Assembly (NCBI GenBank): GCA_039029195.1
Contig: JBCCGR010000006.1
Coordinates: 62,001-126,000 of the forward strand
DNA length: 64,000 bases
DNA from: JBCCGR01 sp039029195
GTDB lineage: Bacteria; Pseudomonadota; Alphaproteobacteria; Rhizobiales; Rhizobiaceae
Direction: 5' to 3'
Numbering within the stretch: the first letter of the stretch is position 1; each line of letters starts with the position of its first letter. Positions 16,561 through 24,318 of this stretch are shown here, piece after piece. The notes below the pieces were generated by a model. The model ran no database searches and had not been told where the DNA came from. It saw only the letters and a program-made list of their open reading frames with translations. Both the position numbers and the translations under genes were made by a program.

Positions 16561-16705
16561 GACTGATAGAGCTTTTGATTGGTTGCGGGAGTGAGCGGCG
16601 CAAATTCAACAGTTCAGTGTCGAATCAGACAAAATCCGTCGCCGCACTTCCTATAGTTAGCAGGTTTCGAACCGTTCGCGCGCAGTCTGATACGAGAGCC
16701 CAGAG

Positions 16706-18106
16706 ATGTTTCTGTCCGTCTTTGATTTATTCAAAATTGGAATTGGACCATCCTCATCGCACACAATGGGACCGATGGTGGCCGCCAAACGTTTCCTGGA
16801 CGAAGTGGTTGAGGGGGATTGGCCCCGTCCAACAGGCGTTCACGTAAGCCGCATAAAGGCAAGCCTGCATGGATCCCTGGCATTCACCGGAAAAGGACAT
16901 GCCAGTGATCGCGCGGTGTTGCTTGGTCTTCTGGGTTGCGAGGCTCAGTCAGTAAACCCGGATGAGGTCAACAGGCTCATCGAAAACCTCCAATTAGCAA
17001 AGGAATTGAACCTGCCCGACGGCACGAAATGTGCATTCGATCCTGATACCGATCTTGTGTTCGACTACGACGAAGCTCTTCCGGGTCATGCCAATGGCAT
17101 GCGGTTCGAAGGTTTGGATGAGTTGGGAAACACGCTCTTGCGGCGTGTCTACTATTCAATCGGCGGTGGATTTGTCGTCGACGAGCTCGAACTTCAGCGA
17201 CTTGAGCAGGGAGAAAACCCTGCACAGAGTGCAAATGTTCCCTATCCGTTTGAGACTGCCGATTCGATGCTCCAGATGGCGAAGCAGTCGGGCCTCTCGA
17301 TTGCTGAAATGAAGCGCCGCAACGAAGAAGCATCCTTGGGGAGCGATGCGCTACAATCCGGCCTCCATGACATCTGGCAGGCGATGAATGCCTGTGTTGA
17401 GCGAGGACTTGCTCAGGAGGGGGAGCTTCCAGGCGGTTTGAGTGTGGTGCGACGCGCTCGCTCCATGCACGAAAAACTCTCTGAGAGCTGGAAATCAAAC
17501 CGACCAAACCCGCTGGTTGCGAACAACTGGCTGTCATTGTTTGCAATTGCTGTGAACGAAGAGAATGCTGCCGGTGGAAAGGTCGTGACCTCGCCGACCA
17601 ATGGGGCATCGGGTGTTGTTCCTGCTGTCATCCGTTACTATTTGCAGTTCCATGACGATGCGGACGAGAACGGAATTGAGACTTTCCTTCTCACCTCGGC
17701 GGCAATTGGCGGCATCATCAAACACAATGCAAGCATCTCTGGAGCCGAAGTTGGCTGCCAGGGTGAAGTGGGTTCAGCTTCGGCAATGGCTGCTGCCGGC
17801 CTCGCGGCGGTGATGGGTGGATCGCCCGAACAGGTGGAAAATGCGGCTGAAATTGCGCTGGAACACCATCTTGGCATGACCTGCGATCCGGTTGCCGGTC
17901 TGGTTCAGGTACCCTGCATTGAACGCAACGCGCTGGGCGCTGTGAAAGCCGTCACAGCCGCCTCGCTGGCGCTCCATGGTGATGGGTCGCATTTCGTACC
18001 GCTGGACAATTGTATTGAAACCATGCGCCAGACGGGCAAGGACATGGATGAGAGATACAAGGAAACTAGCCAAGGTGGGCTTGCCGTCAACATGGTCGAG
18101 TGCTGA
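16706..18106 (+). CDS. sdaA: L-serine ammonia-lyase (iron-sulphur, single-chain)
   Basis: A 466-residue single-chain L-serine dehydratase that converts serine to pyruvate and ammonia. The N-terminal beta domain starts with SVFDLFKIGIGPSSSHTMGPM. The catalytic alpha domain has the NGASGVVPAV loop and three cysteines placed to bind the [4Fe-4S] cluster: Cys351 (GCQGEVGSAS), Cys393 (MTCDPVAGLV) and Cys404 (QVPCIERN). Length is normal. It is a single gene followed by a hairpin. Confidence 0.96.
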   Translation: MFLSVFDLFKIGIGPSSSHTMGPMVAAKRFLDEVVEGDWPRPTGVHVSRIKASLHGSLAFTGKGHASDRAVLLGLLGCEAQSVNPDEVNRLIENLQLAKELNLPDGTKCAFDPDTDLVFDYDEALPGHANGMRFEGLDELGNTLLRRVYYSIGGGFVVDELELQRLEQGENPAQSANVPYPFETADSMLQMAKQSGLSIAEMKRRNEEASLGSDALQSGLHDIWQAMNACVERGLAQEGELPGGLSVVRRARSMHEKLSESWKSNRPNPLVANNWLSLFAIAVNEENAAGGKVVTSPTNGASGVVPAVIRYYLQFHDDADENGIETFLLTSAAIGGIIKHNASISGAEVGCQGEVGSASAMAAAGLAAVMGGSPEQVENAAEIALEHHLGMTCDPVAGLVQVPCIERNALGAVKAVTAASLALHGDGSHFVPLDNCIETMRQTGKDMDERYKETSQGGLAVNMVEC

Positions 18107-18123
18107 CGCGCCACGGCAACATC

Positions 18124-18151
18124 CCGCTCGTGTCAATCTGTGGACGAGCGG
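18124..18151 (+). terminator. Hairpin after sdaA
   Basis: A perfect 8-bp stem CCGCTCGT/ACGAGCGG with a 12-base loop, starting 18 bp after the sdaA stop and followed by GTTAAGTTCATTTGG. There is no real T-run, so it may act as a weak or Rho-assisted terminator or as a 3' stabilising structure. Confidence 0.5.
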
Positions 18152-18230
18152 TTAAGTTCATTTGGTTTCGGCGGGTTCGGTTTCTATGCTGATGCGAATC
18201 CCGCTCCGATCACAAGCCAACAGAGGCTAA

Positions 18231-18662
18231 ATGCCGCTTCACATCGTCAAACTTTGCGTTGGAGTCGAAACGCTTGATGATATCCAATTCTGGATTGATC
18301 GCCGCTCGGCGGAGCAGAAGGCGTTGGGAGGCGAACCCTGGCACTACCACGTGACCCGTATGACTCCCCGGCGCCAAGAAGAGGTGTTGAACGGCGGTTC
18401 GCTGTACTGGGTGGTAAAGGGCAGCGTTCAGGGGCGGCAGGAAATCACTGGATTTGAACCCGTCACTGGTGAAGACGGAATTGCACGCTGCAAAATCCTC
18501 ATGAAGCCGGAACTCGTGCCGACCGAATGGCAGCCGCGCCGCGCTTTTCAGGGGTGGCGCTATCTCAAACCGGAAGATGCGCCACGCGATATGGATCAGG
18601 TTTCCGCAGGCGCGCTGCCAGCGCATCTGCGCGCAGAATTGGCCGAACTTGGCCTTTTATAG
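18231..18662 (+). CDS. DUF1489 family protein
   Basis: A 143-residue DUF1489 protein, a family common in alphaproteobacteria. It begins MPLHIVKLCVGVETLDDIQFW and contains the conserved HVTRMTPRR, GGSLYWVVKGSVQGRQEI and MKPELVPTEWQPRRAFQGWRYL blocks. Full length for the family. No enzymatic function is known. It is followed by a small hairpin (GTGGTT/AACCAC, 18676-18692) in the 147-bp gap before mipZ. Confidence 0.9.
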   Translation: MPLHIVKLCVGVETLDDIQFWIDRRSAEQKALGGEPWHYHVTRMTPRRQEEVLNGGSLYWVVKGSVQGRQEITGFEPVTGEDGIARCKILMKPELVPTEWQPRRAFQGWRYLKPEDAPRDMDQVSAGALPAHLRAELAELGLL

Positions 18663-18809
18663 CCTGCGATTTTGAGTGGTTCTTTTAACCACGTTTGAAA
18701 CTCTTCGCTGCGATTTCTCCACCTTCACCTTATTTTCAGCAGGCTTTTGGCATTAAATGCGGAAGCAGGGGCATCGTCCGGCATCTCAGCCGGCGAGGGG
18801 ACAATTTGA

Positions 18810-19736
18810 ATGATCGACGGTTTCAAAACGAAACGCGCCGCCGGCAATGCACATGTGATTGTATGCGGCAATGAAAAAGGTGGCTCCGGAAAAACCACCA
18901 CGTCGATGCACGTGGTCGTGGCGTTGTTGAAGAGTGGCTACAAGGTCGCCACCATCGATCTCGACAGCCGCCAGCAATCCTTGTCGCGCTACATTGAGAA
19001 TCGACGCAACTGGTCGCGCACTGCCGGTCTGGCGCTTGAAATCCCAAACCATTTCCATTTCGCGCGCAGTGTGAGCGACAGCAATACAGAAGCGGAATCG
19101 CAGGATTTCTCTTCATTTGTTCAGATCATTGCGGAAATCGAACGCTCACACGATTTCATCGTCATCGACACGCCCGGAGCCGACAATTATCTCATGCGTC
19201 TGGCGCATTCGATGGCTGATACGTTGATCACGCCGTTGAATGATTCATTCGTGGATTTTGATGTGCTGGGTAAGGTTGATCCTCACACGCTGGAGATCAA
19301 CGACGTCAGCCACTATGCAATCATGGTGCGGGAGGCCCGTCGCCAGCGCCGCACGGCAGACAATGGACTGCTCGACTGGATCGTGGTGCGGAACCGCTTA
19401 TCGTCGCTTTCATCACGCAATCAGGTCAACCTGCTCAATTGCGTCAAGGAACTCTCATTGCGCCTTGGTTTTCGAATTGCCGACGGTATTTCCGAACGTG
19501 TGATCTTTCGCGAATTCTTCCCGATGGGGCTGACAGCACTGGATGATCTCGAACAGGAAACACTGGGCACACGCCCTACGCTGTCGCATCTGGCGGCGCG
19601 GCAGGAAATCCGGCAACTTATCTCTGCGCTTCGCCTGCCGATCGACGAGCGCGGTCGCAAACGGGCAGAAGCGCGTAAGGCCTGGCTTGATTCTGCAAGC
19701 AAACCGATGGAGATGCCGGACATCTTCGCCGACTAG
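18810..19736 (+). CDS. mipZ: Division-plane positioning ATPase MipZ
   Basis: A 308-residue ParA-superfamily ATPase. The deviant Walker A motif KGGSGKT is at 23-29 with the dimer-stabilising first lysine. The Walker B region FIVIDTPGADN and the switch TLDLDSRQQSLSRYIENR-like segment (ATIDLDSRQQ) mark it as MipZ rather than ParA or MinD. MipZ forms a gradient from the ParB-bound chromosome poles and blocks FtsZ assembly there. This gene is a strong sign of an alphaproteobacterium. Monocistronic as far as can be seen. Confidence 0.93.
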   Translation: MIDGFKTKRAAGNAHVIVCGNEKGGSGKTTTSMHVVVALLKSGYKVATIDLDSRQQSLSRYIENRRNWSRTAGLALEIPNHFHFARSVSDSNTEAESQDFSSFVQIIAEIERSHDFIVIDTPGADNYLMRLAHSMADTLITPLNDSFVDFDVLGKVDPHTLEINDVSHYAIMVREARRQRRTADNGLLDWIVVRNRLSSLSSRNQVNLLNCVKELSLRLGFRIADGISERVIFREFFPMGLTALDDLEQETLGTRPTLSHLAARQEIRQLISALRLPIDERGRKRAEARKAWLDSASKPMEMPDIFAD

Positions 19737-19777
19737 ATCGTTTGTCGGGTTGCTAAGGTCATTCGACTTGGTCAAGC

Positions 19778-20515
19778 ATGGGCATTCCCGACGAGATTGC
19801 CAGAATGAAGAAAAACAAGCTCATCACGATCCGCCATGGCGACGATCCGCCCGACGACCGTGTTCACTCCTTCGCTTTGGCCATGGGGCTGGAGCCCGTG
19901 GTGGTGAAGCCGTTCAAAGGCGAGCCGCTTGACTTTGATCTGTCAATGGTGGCGGGAACAGTTCTTTATGGCGGTCCGCACAGTGTGTTCGAGACAAACA
20001 AGAACCCGTTCCTGAACGATGAGGCAAAGTGGATCGAGACCTGTTTGAAACAAGACATCCCGATACTGGGTATATGCCAGGGTGCTCAGCAGATTGCCTA
20101 CCATCTTGGCGCTTGGGCCGGACCTCACAAAGGAGGTCAGCATGAATTCGGGTACTACGAAATACACCCCGCCAACACGGGTCAAACCTGGCTGAAAGAG
20201 TCCTTGACCGTTTGTCAGGCCCATTTCCACACATTTGATCTGCCAGACGGCGCTCAAAGAGTTGCCGGAAATGAGATATTTCCCAATCAGGCCTTCGCTA
20301 TTGGAGACAATGTGCTCGGGGTGCAATTTCATCCTGAAGTGACCATCGAAGGCTTTCGACGCTGGCAGAACGCCAAATGGGCGAACTATGGCAAGCCCGG
20401 CGCGCAAACCCGCGAGGAGCAATCCCGCCTCATGCACGCCCACGATGCTGCAATGGCAGACTGGTTCGGGGGCGTGATGAGAAGATTGTTCAGTCATCAA
20501 CATCCGAACGAATAG
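19778..20515 (+). CDS. Class I glutamine amidotransferase-like protein
   Basis: A 245-residue stand-alone class I glutamine amidotransferase domain. The nucleophile Cys100 is in LGICQGAQQIA, and the His-Glu pair is in GVQFHPEVT near residue 188. The upstream PLDFDLSMVAGTVLYGGPHSV region is like GMP-synthase-type amidotransferases. A second in-frame ATG at 19805 (MKKNKLITIRHGDD) gives an equally good start. No synthetase partner is adjacent, so the acceptor is unknown; it may be a gamma-glutamyl hydrolase of some small metabolite. Confidence 0.85.
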   Translation: MGIPDEIARMKKNKLITIRHGDDPPDDRVHSFALAMGLEPVVVKPFKGEPLDFDLSMVAGTVLYGGPHSVFETNKNPFLNDEAKWIETCLKQDIPILGICQGAQQIAYHLGAWAGPHKGGQHEFGYYEIHPANTGQTWLKESLTVCQAHFHTFDLPDGAQRVAGNEIFPNQAFAIGDNVLGVQFHPEVTIEGFRRWQNAKWANYGKPGAQTREEQSRLMHAHDAAMADWFGGVMRRLFSHQHPNE

Positions 20516-20601
20516 GTCGGATCAATCAATTTTCGAGGATTCGGTTTCGCGCGGTCTTTGTGCCGCCTTGCAATCCGCCAAATCCCGTCCAAATATCAGG
20601 C

Positions 20602-21333
20602 ATGCGCAAATCAGGCCTGCCACAGCAACCCGGCACGACAAAGCCAACCACTCCGTCCACTTCTGGTGCAGGGGCGGTTGCGGCCTTTCTCAATAAGGCA
20701 AACCAGTTCAAGCCAGGTGAGGGCAAAGGGCGATTGATCTTCGCCCTTGATGCCACCATGAGCCGCCAGCCGACCTGGGACGCCGCCTGTTCAATGCAGG
20801 CGGAAATGTTCAAGGCGGTGGGGCAGGCGGCCAATCTGGCGGTTCAACTGGTCTATTTTCGGGGATTTGGTGAGTGCCGATCCTCTAAATGGGTGATGGA
20901 TACCAAGGCACTTGCCCGACTGATGTCAGGCATCGACTGCCGGGGCGGTCAGACCCAGATTGGCAAGGTGCTTTTGCACGCACAAAAGGAAGCGCGGGCC
21001 GCAACTGCTGGCAACAAAGTCAGTGCGCTGGTGTTCGTCGGCGATGCCATGGAAGAAGATGTGGACATGCTGTGCCATCGCGCCGGTGAGCTTGGTCTCC
21101 TGGGTGTACCGGCATTTATGTTTCAGGAGGGTCATGACGGGTTAACCGAAAAGACATTTCGCGAGCTCGCACGTTTGTCAAAGGGTGCCTACGTCCGGTT
21201 TGATCAGGGGGCGGCGGCACAATTGGCGGAACTGTTGAAAGCAGTTGCCCGCTTTGCATCCGGTGGTAGGGCAGCACTTGAATCGAACCGTTCGCGTGGT
21301 GATCGCCTGTTGTTGGAGCAACTGAAGAAATGA
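20602..21333 (+). CDS. VWA-domain protein
   Basis: A 243-residue protein with a von Willebrand A-type domain filling about residues 40-230. The MIDAS-like motif is DATMSRQPTWDAA (D-x-T-x-S), with SGIDCRGGQTQIGKVL and LVFVGDAMEEDVD as further VWA landmarks. The N-terminal 40 residues are low-complexity and basic (GLPQQPGTTKPTTPSTSG). The ATG at 20602 is chosen; the longer frame to 20377 overlaps the amidotransferase gene. No signal peptide. It overlaps the next gene by four bases (ATGA), so the two are a pair. Confidence 0.82.
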   Translation: MRKSGLPQQPGTTKPTTPSTSGAGAVAAFLNKANQFKPGEGKGRLIFALDATMSRQPTWDAACSMQAEMFKAVGQAANLAVQLVYFRGFGECRSSKWVMDTKALARLMSGIDCRGGQTQIGKVLLHAQKEARAATAGNKVSALVFVGDAMEEDVDMLCHRAGELGLLGVPAFMFQEGHDGLTEKTFRELARLSKGAYVRFDQGAAAQLAELLKAVARFASGGRAALESNRSRGDRLLLEQLKK

Positions 21334-22010
21334 CCGCTTTTGTCATCGCGCTGGTTGCTGCGTTTGTCCTTCTTGTTCTGGTGCGGGTGCCGCCACGTGC
21401 ACTTGCAGATTTTCTGAGGGTTCTTTGGCCGCTGTTTTTGCTGGGTGGCGGGCTGTTGCTTACACTGATTGGGCGCGCCGGCCTGGGTGTTCCCATGATC
21501 GGTTTTGGCGTCATGGCCTGGATGCGGCGGCGTGCCGTTGGAAAAATGTCGGGTGGCAGCGCTGGCACGTCCAGCGTTCGGTCCGCCGGTTTGGAAATGC
21601 ATCTCGACCACGAGAGTGGCGATATGGACGGGGAGGTCTTAGCCGGGCCAAACGAAGGTCGGTTGCTGAGCGAGCTAGACGAACTGGAATTGATGGAACT
21701 TCACCTGGAACTTCGCTCCGACGGTGAAAGCCTCGCCCTACTTGAAGCTTATCTTGACCGCCGACTTCCCCATTGGCGTGAAAACGCTGAGGGCGATGCT
21801 GGTTCGCGGGAGCATGTTCCGGCGAGCACGGGCCCCATGACTGAGAAGGAAGCCTACGAGGTGTTGGGGCTTCAGCCTGGGGCGGGTGCTAATGCTATCC
21901 GTGAAGCCCACCGACGGCTCATGAAAAGTGTTCACCCCGACAGTGGCGGGTCGACTTTTCTTGCTGCCAAAATCAACGAGGCCAAGGACGTTCTTTTGAG
22001 TGGCCATTGA
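21330..22010 (+). CDS. Membrane-anchored J-domain protein
   Basis: A 226-residue protein with one or two N-terminal hydrophobic helices (about 2-20 and 30-55, FVIALVAAFVLLVLV and LWPLFLLGGGLLLTLIG). A linker follows, then a C-terminal J domain ending the protein (EAYEVLGLQPGAGANAIREAHRRLMKSVHPDSGG...) with the catalytic HPD. This resembles mitochondrial TIM14/Pam18-type or DjlA-type anchored J proteins rather than DnaJ. It should recruit DnaK to the inner membrane. Coupled to the VWA gene by an ATGA overlap. Confidence 0.87.
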   Translation: MTAFVIALVAAFVLLVLVRVPPRALADFLRVLWPLFLLGGGLLLTLIGRAGLGVPMIGFGVMAWMRRRAVGKMSGGSAGTSSVRSAGLEMHLDHESGDMDGEVLAGPNEGRLLSELDELELMELHLELRSDGESLALLEAYLDRRLPHWRENAEGDAGSREHVPASTGPMTEKEAYEVLGLQPGAGANAIREAHRRLMKSVHPDSGGSTFLAAKINEAKDVLLSGH

Positions 22011-22100
22011 TAATGCTCCTGACACAATACAAACAAAGAGCGATTTTCAGTCTTAAATCAGCCGGATACGCTGGCTGATCTGTTGGTTGACGGTGTTGAA

Positions 22101-23606
22101 CTAGCCGTCATTGATCGCCAGACAGGCGAATTTACGTTTGCGCAGATAACTACACGCCTTGCGAGCGGAACTTTTTGACGGAAACCCGACAAAACGCGCC
22201 CGAACCAGCAGTGTGCGGCCCTTGCGAACTTCTTCCGTATAGGTCCTGCGCTTCGACAGCACGCGCTTGCCGCGCTTTTGTGCACGATCAAGAAGTTCTT
22301 CGGCCTTTTTCGTGCTTTCTGCCGCGCCAATCTGAATGTGCCAGCCTGAGGGACGGGCAACCTTTTTGCGCGCCTGTTGCTGTTTGCGAATGGTCGCAAG
22401 GCTCTTTGGCTTCGGCATCACGCTTGCTGTCACGACTGGATCGGTAGGGATCGGGCGACGAACCGGAAGCGGCATGGATTCCGCAGCCAGTGCCAGCAGA
22501 CGTTGCTTGATTTTACGCTCATTGTGAGCGCCCAGCGTGGCATTGCTGGCGGCATGGGCAAGTTCAACACGTGACTTCGGTGTTGTAACGGCGATTTGGG
22601 GCTTTTGTCTCTTGTTCGGCGCCGAGCGGAAAGTTGGCTTGGGGCCGGATTTCGGCAGCTTCAGCGAAGCCACTTGTGTTGTCGCTGAAGACCGTGCGCG
22701 TGCGATCAGCGGGCCACCCTTGCGGCGCGTGGCCTTTGGCAGGTAGCGCTTGATCAGCTTGGTCATCTGGGCATTGCGCGAGCGACCTGTTCTGCCACCA
22801 ATCACCACGGCAACAATGCGTCGCTTGCCGGAAGAAACCGACGAGACGAGATTGAAGCCGGAAGCCCGGGTATAGCCCGTCTTGATACCGTCAACGCCTT
22901 TGATGCGCCCAAGCAGGCGATTGTGGTTGCCGTACCGACGCTTTCCGTACTTGAACGAGCGCGTTTTGAAGTAGCGGAATTCACGGGGAAAATGTTCGCG
23001 AAGCGCCAGACCAAGCTTTGCCATGTCGCGCGCTGTGGTTTTCTGGTTCCGATTTGGCAGGCCGTGAGGATTTTTAAAGACGGTCCGCTTCATACCAAGC
23101 TGTCGCGCCTTGCGGGTCATCCGCACAGCAAACTTTGCTTTGCTGCCACCCAGATGTTCCGCCACTGCGGTGGCCACATCGTTGGCTGATTTGGTAACGA
23201 GTGCGTAGATCGCCTGCTCAACGGTGATGGTGCGACCGGCCCGAATGCCGAGCTTAGAGGGTTGTTCACGTGAAGCCGTTTTTGAAAACCGGATGCGGGT
23301 TTTCTTGGAAATACGGCCTGCCTTGAGATCTTCAAACACCAGATAGAGCGTCATCATCTTGGTGAGAGACGCAGGATATCGCAATGAATCCGGACTGGAA
23401 CTGTAAAGGACTTTGCCTGAATTGGCATCAATCACGATGCCTGAATATTTCCGCGCCTGCGCGCTGGTCGTCTCGAACTCGGCCGCAATTGTTGCGGTAG
23501 CGATGACGATGATTGCGAATAGACGAATAAAAAGCGAACGACGGCCGCCGAGTGCCAATCCATCAAAGGTACGCAAGACACAAATCCCCGAATGCAGTTT
23601 GACCAA
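22101..23606 (-). CDS. D-alanyl-D-alanine carboxypeptidase with SPOR domain
   Basis: A 501-residue DacA-type penicillin-binding protein. An N-terminal hydrophobic segment (about 23-42, LFIRLFAIIVIATATIAA) exports it. The S11 peptidase domain carries S80-L-T-K83, S140-A-N142 and K242-T-G244. A basic linker follows, and a SPOR-type peptidoglycan-binding domain lies at about 423-500 (GWHIQIGAAESTKKAEELLDRAQK...). It trims pentapeptide crosslinks in peptidoglycan, probably at the division site because SPOR domains bind denuded septal glycan. Confidence 0.93.
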   Translation of the reverse strand: MVKLHSGICVLRTFDGLALGGRRSLFIRLFAIIVIATATIAAEFETTSAQARKYSGIVIDANSGKVLYSSSPDSLRYPASLTKMMTLYLVFEDLKAGRISKKTRIRFSKTASREQPSKLGIRAGRTITVEQAIYALVTKSANDVATAVAEHLGGSKAKFAVRMTRKARQLGMKRTVFKNPHGLPNRNQKTTARDMAKLGLALREHFPREFRYFKTRSFKYGKRRYGNHNRLLGRIKGVDGIKTGYTRASGFNLVSSVSSGKRRIVAVVIGGRTGRSRNAQMTKLIKRYLPKATRRKGGPLIARARSSATTQVASLKLPKSGPKPTFRSAPNKRQKPQIAVTTPKSRVELAHAASNATLGAHNERKIKQRLLALAAESMPLPVRRPIPTDPVVTASVMPKPKSLATIRKQQQARKKVARPSGWHIQIGAAESTKKAEELLDRAQKRGKRVLSKRRTYTEEVRKGRTLLVRARFVGFPSKSSARKACSYLRKRKFACLAINDG

Positions 23607-23956
23607 CCGGCCTGAATGCTAAAACTCTGATCACATTCGGATACGATGCTGCCCCGTGTGATCTGGTTGTCGCACGGTAAATGCACGTCGTTACCAAGGT
23701 CTTAAGTGGTAAAAATTCGCCTTCACTTTTTGTGACAATGTCATGGAACCCGCAGAATCCCGCCGACTATCGCGCGCTGAGAGATTCCGGTTCTGCACTT
23801 TCGCGTTAACGCGTTTACGGAATTTGAGCTTGTGCCTTGATGTGCCGGAAAAAGGGGGCTTAAAATGCCAAATCGAAGCACCTAAATGCAGGAGACGCGA
23901 AAACTGCCCTGCCTTCGACATGAACACCTCTCAACCATCAGGACTGATGTCTGCAA
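23607..23956. other. Intergenic region between dacA-like gene and clpS
   Basis: A 350-bp divergent gap with no convincing gene. It holds a perfect 12-bp palindrome CGCGTTAACGCG at 23802-23813, placed 159 bp before the clpS start, plus an AT-rich stretch (AAGTGGTAAAAATTCGCC at 23704) that could be promoter. No riboswitch or tRNA is recognisable. Confidence 0.45.
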
Positions 23957-23971
23957 ATGATGCGGATTAAG

Positions 23972-24307
23972 ATGACGAACGACTCTGACGACCAGGACGC
24001 AAACGGCAATGACGCCGGGACCGGTGTCGCCACGCGCGTCAAACCAAAAATAAAGAAGCCCAATCTGTACCGGGTCTTGCTGCTCAATGACGACTTCACG
24101 CCCATGGAGTTCGTGATCGAAGTGCTGCAGCGCTATTTCCTGATGACCGCTGAACAGGCGACCCAGGTGATGTTGCATGTGCACAATAATGGCGTCGGTG
24201 AGTGTGGCGTTTTCACCTATGAGATTGCGGAGACCAAAGTGACCCAGGTCATGGATTTTGCCCGCAAGCACCAGCATCCGCTGCAATGCGTGATGGAAAA
24301 GAAATAA
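23972..24307 (+). CDS. clpS: ATP-dependent Clp protease adaptor ClpS
   Basis: A 111-residue ClpS, the N-degron adaptor that delivers substrates with bulky N-terminal residues to ClpAP. The flexible N-terminus (about 30 residues, acidic then basic) is followed by the core YRVLLLNDDFTPMEFVIEVLQRYF. The N-degron pocket residues are in this NDDFTPM loop, and the rest is MLHVHNNGVGECGVFTYEIAETK. ATGs at 23957 and 23960 are also possible; the one at 23972 has the best ribosome site (GGATTAAG). clpA follows 11 bp later, so the two are cotranscribed. Confidence 0.93.
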   Translation: MTNDSDDQDANGNDAGTGVATRVKPKIKKPNLYRVLLLNDDFTPMEFVIEVLQRYFLMTAEQATQVMLHVHNNGVGECGVFTYEIAETKVTQVMDFARKHQHPLQCVMEKK

Positions 24308-24318
24308 AGGAACAGCAT

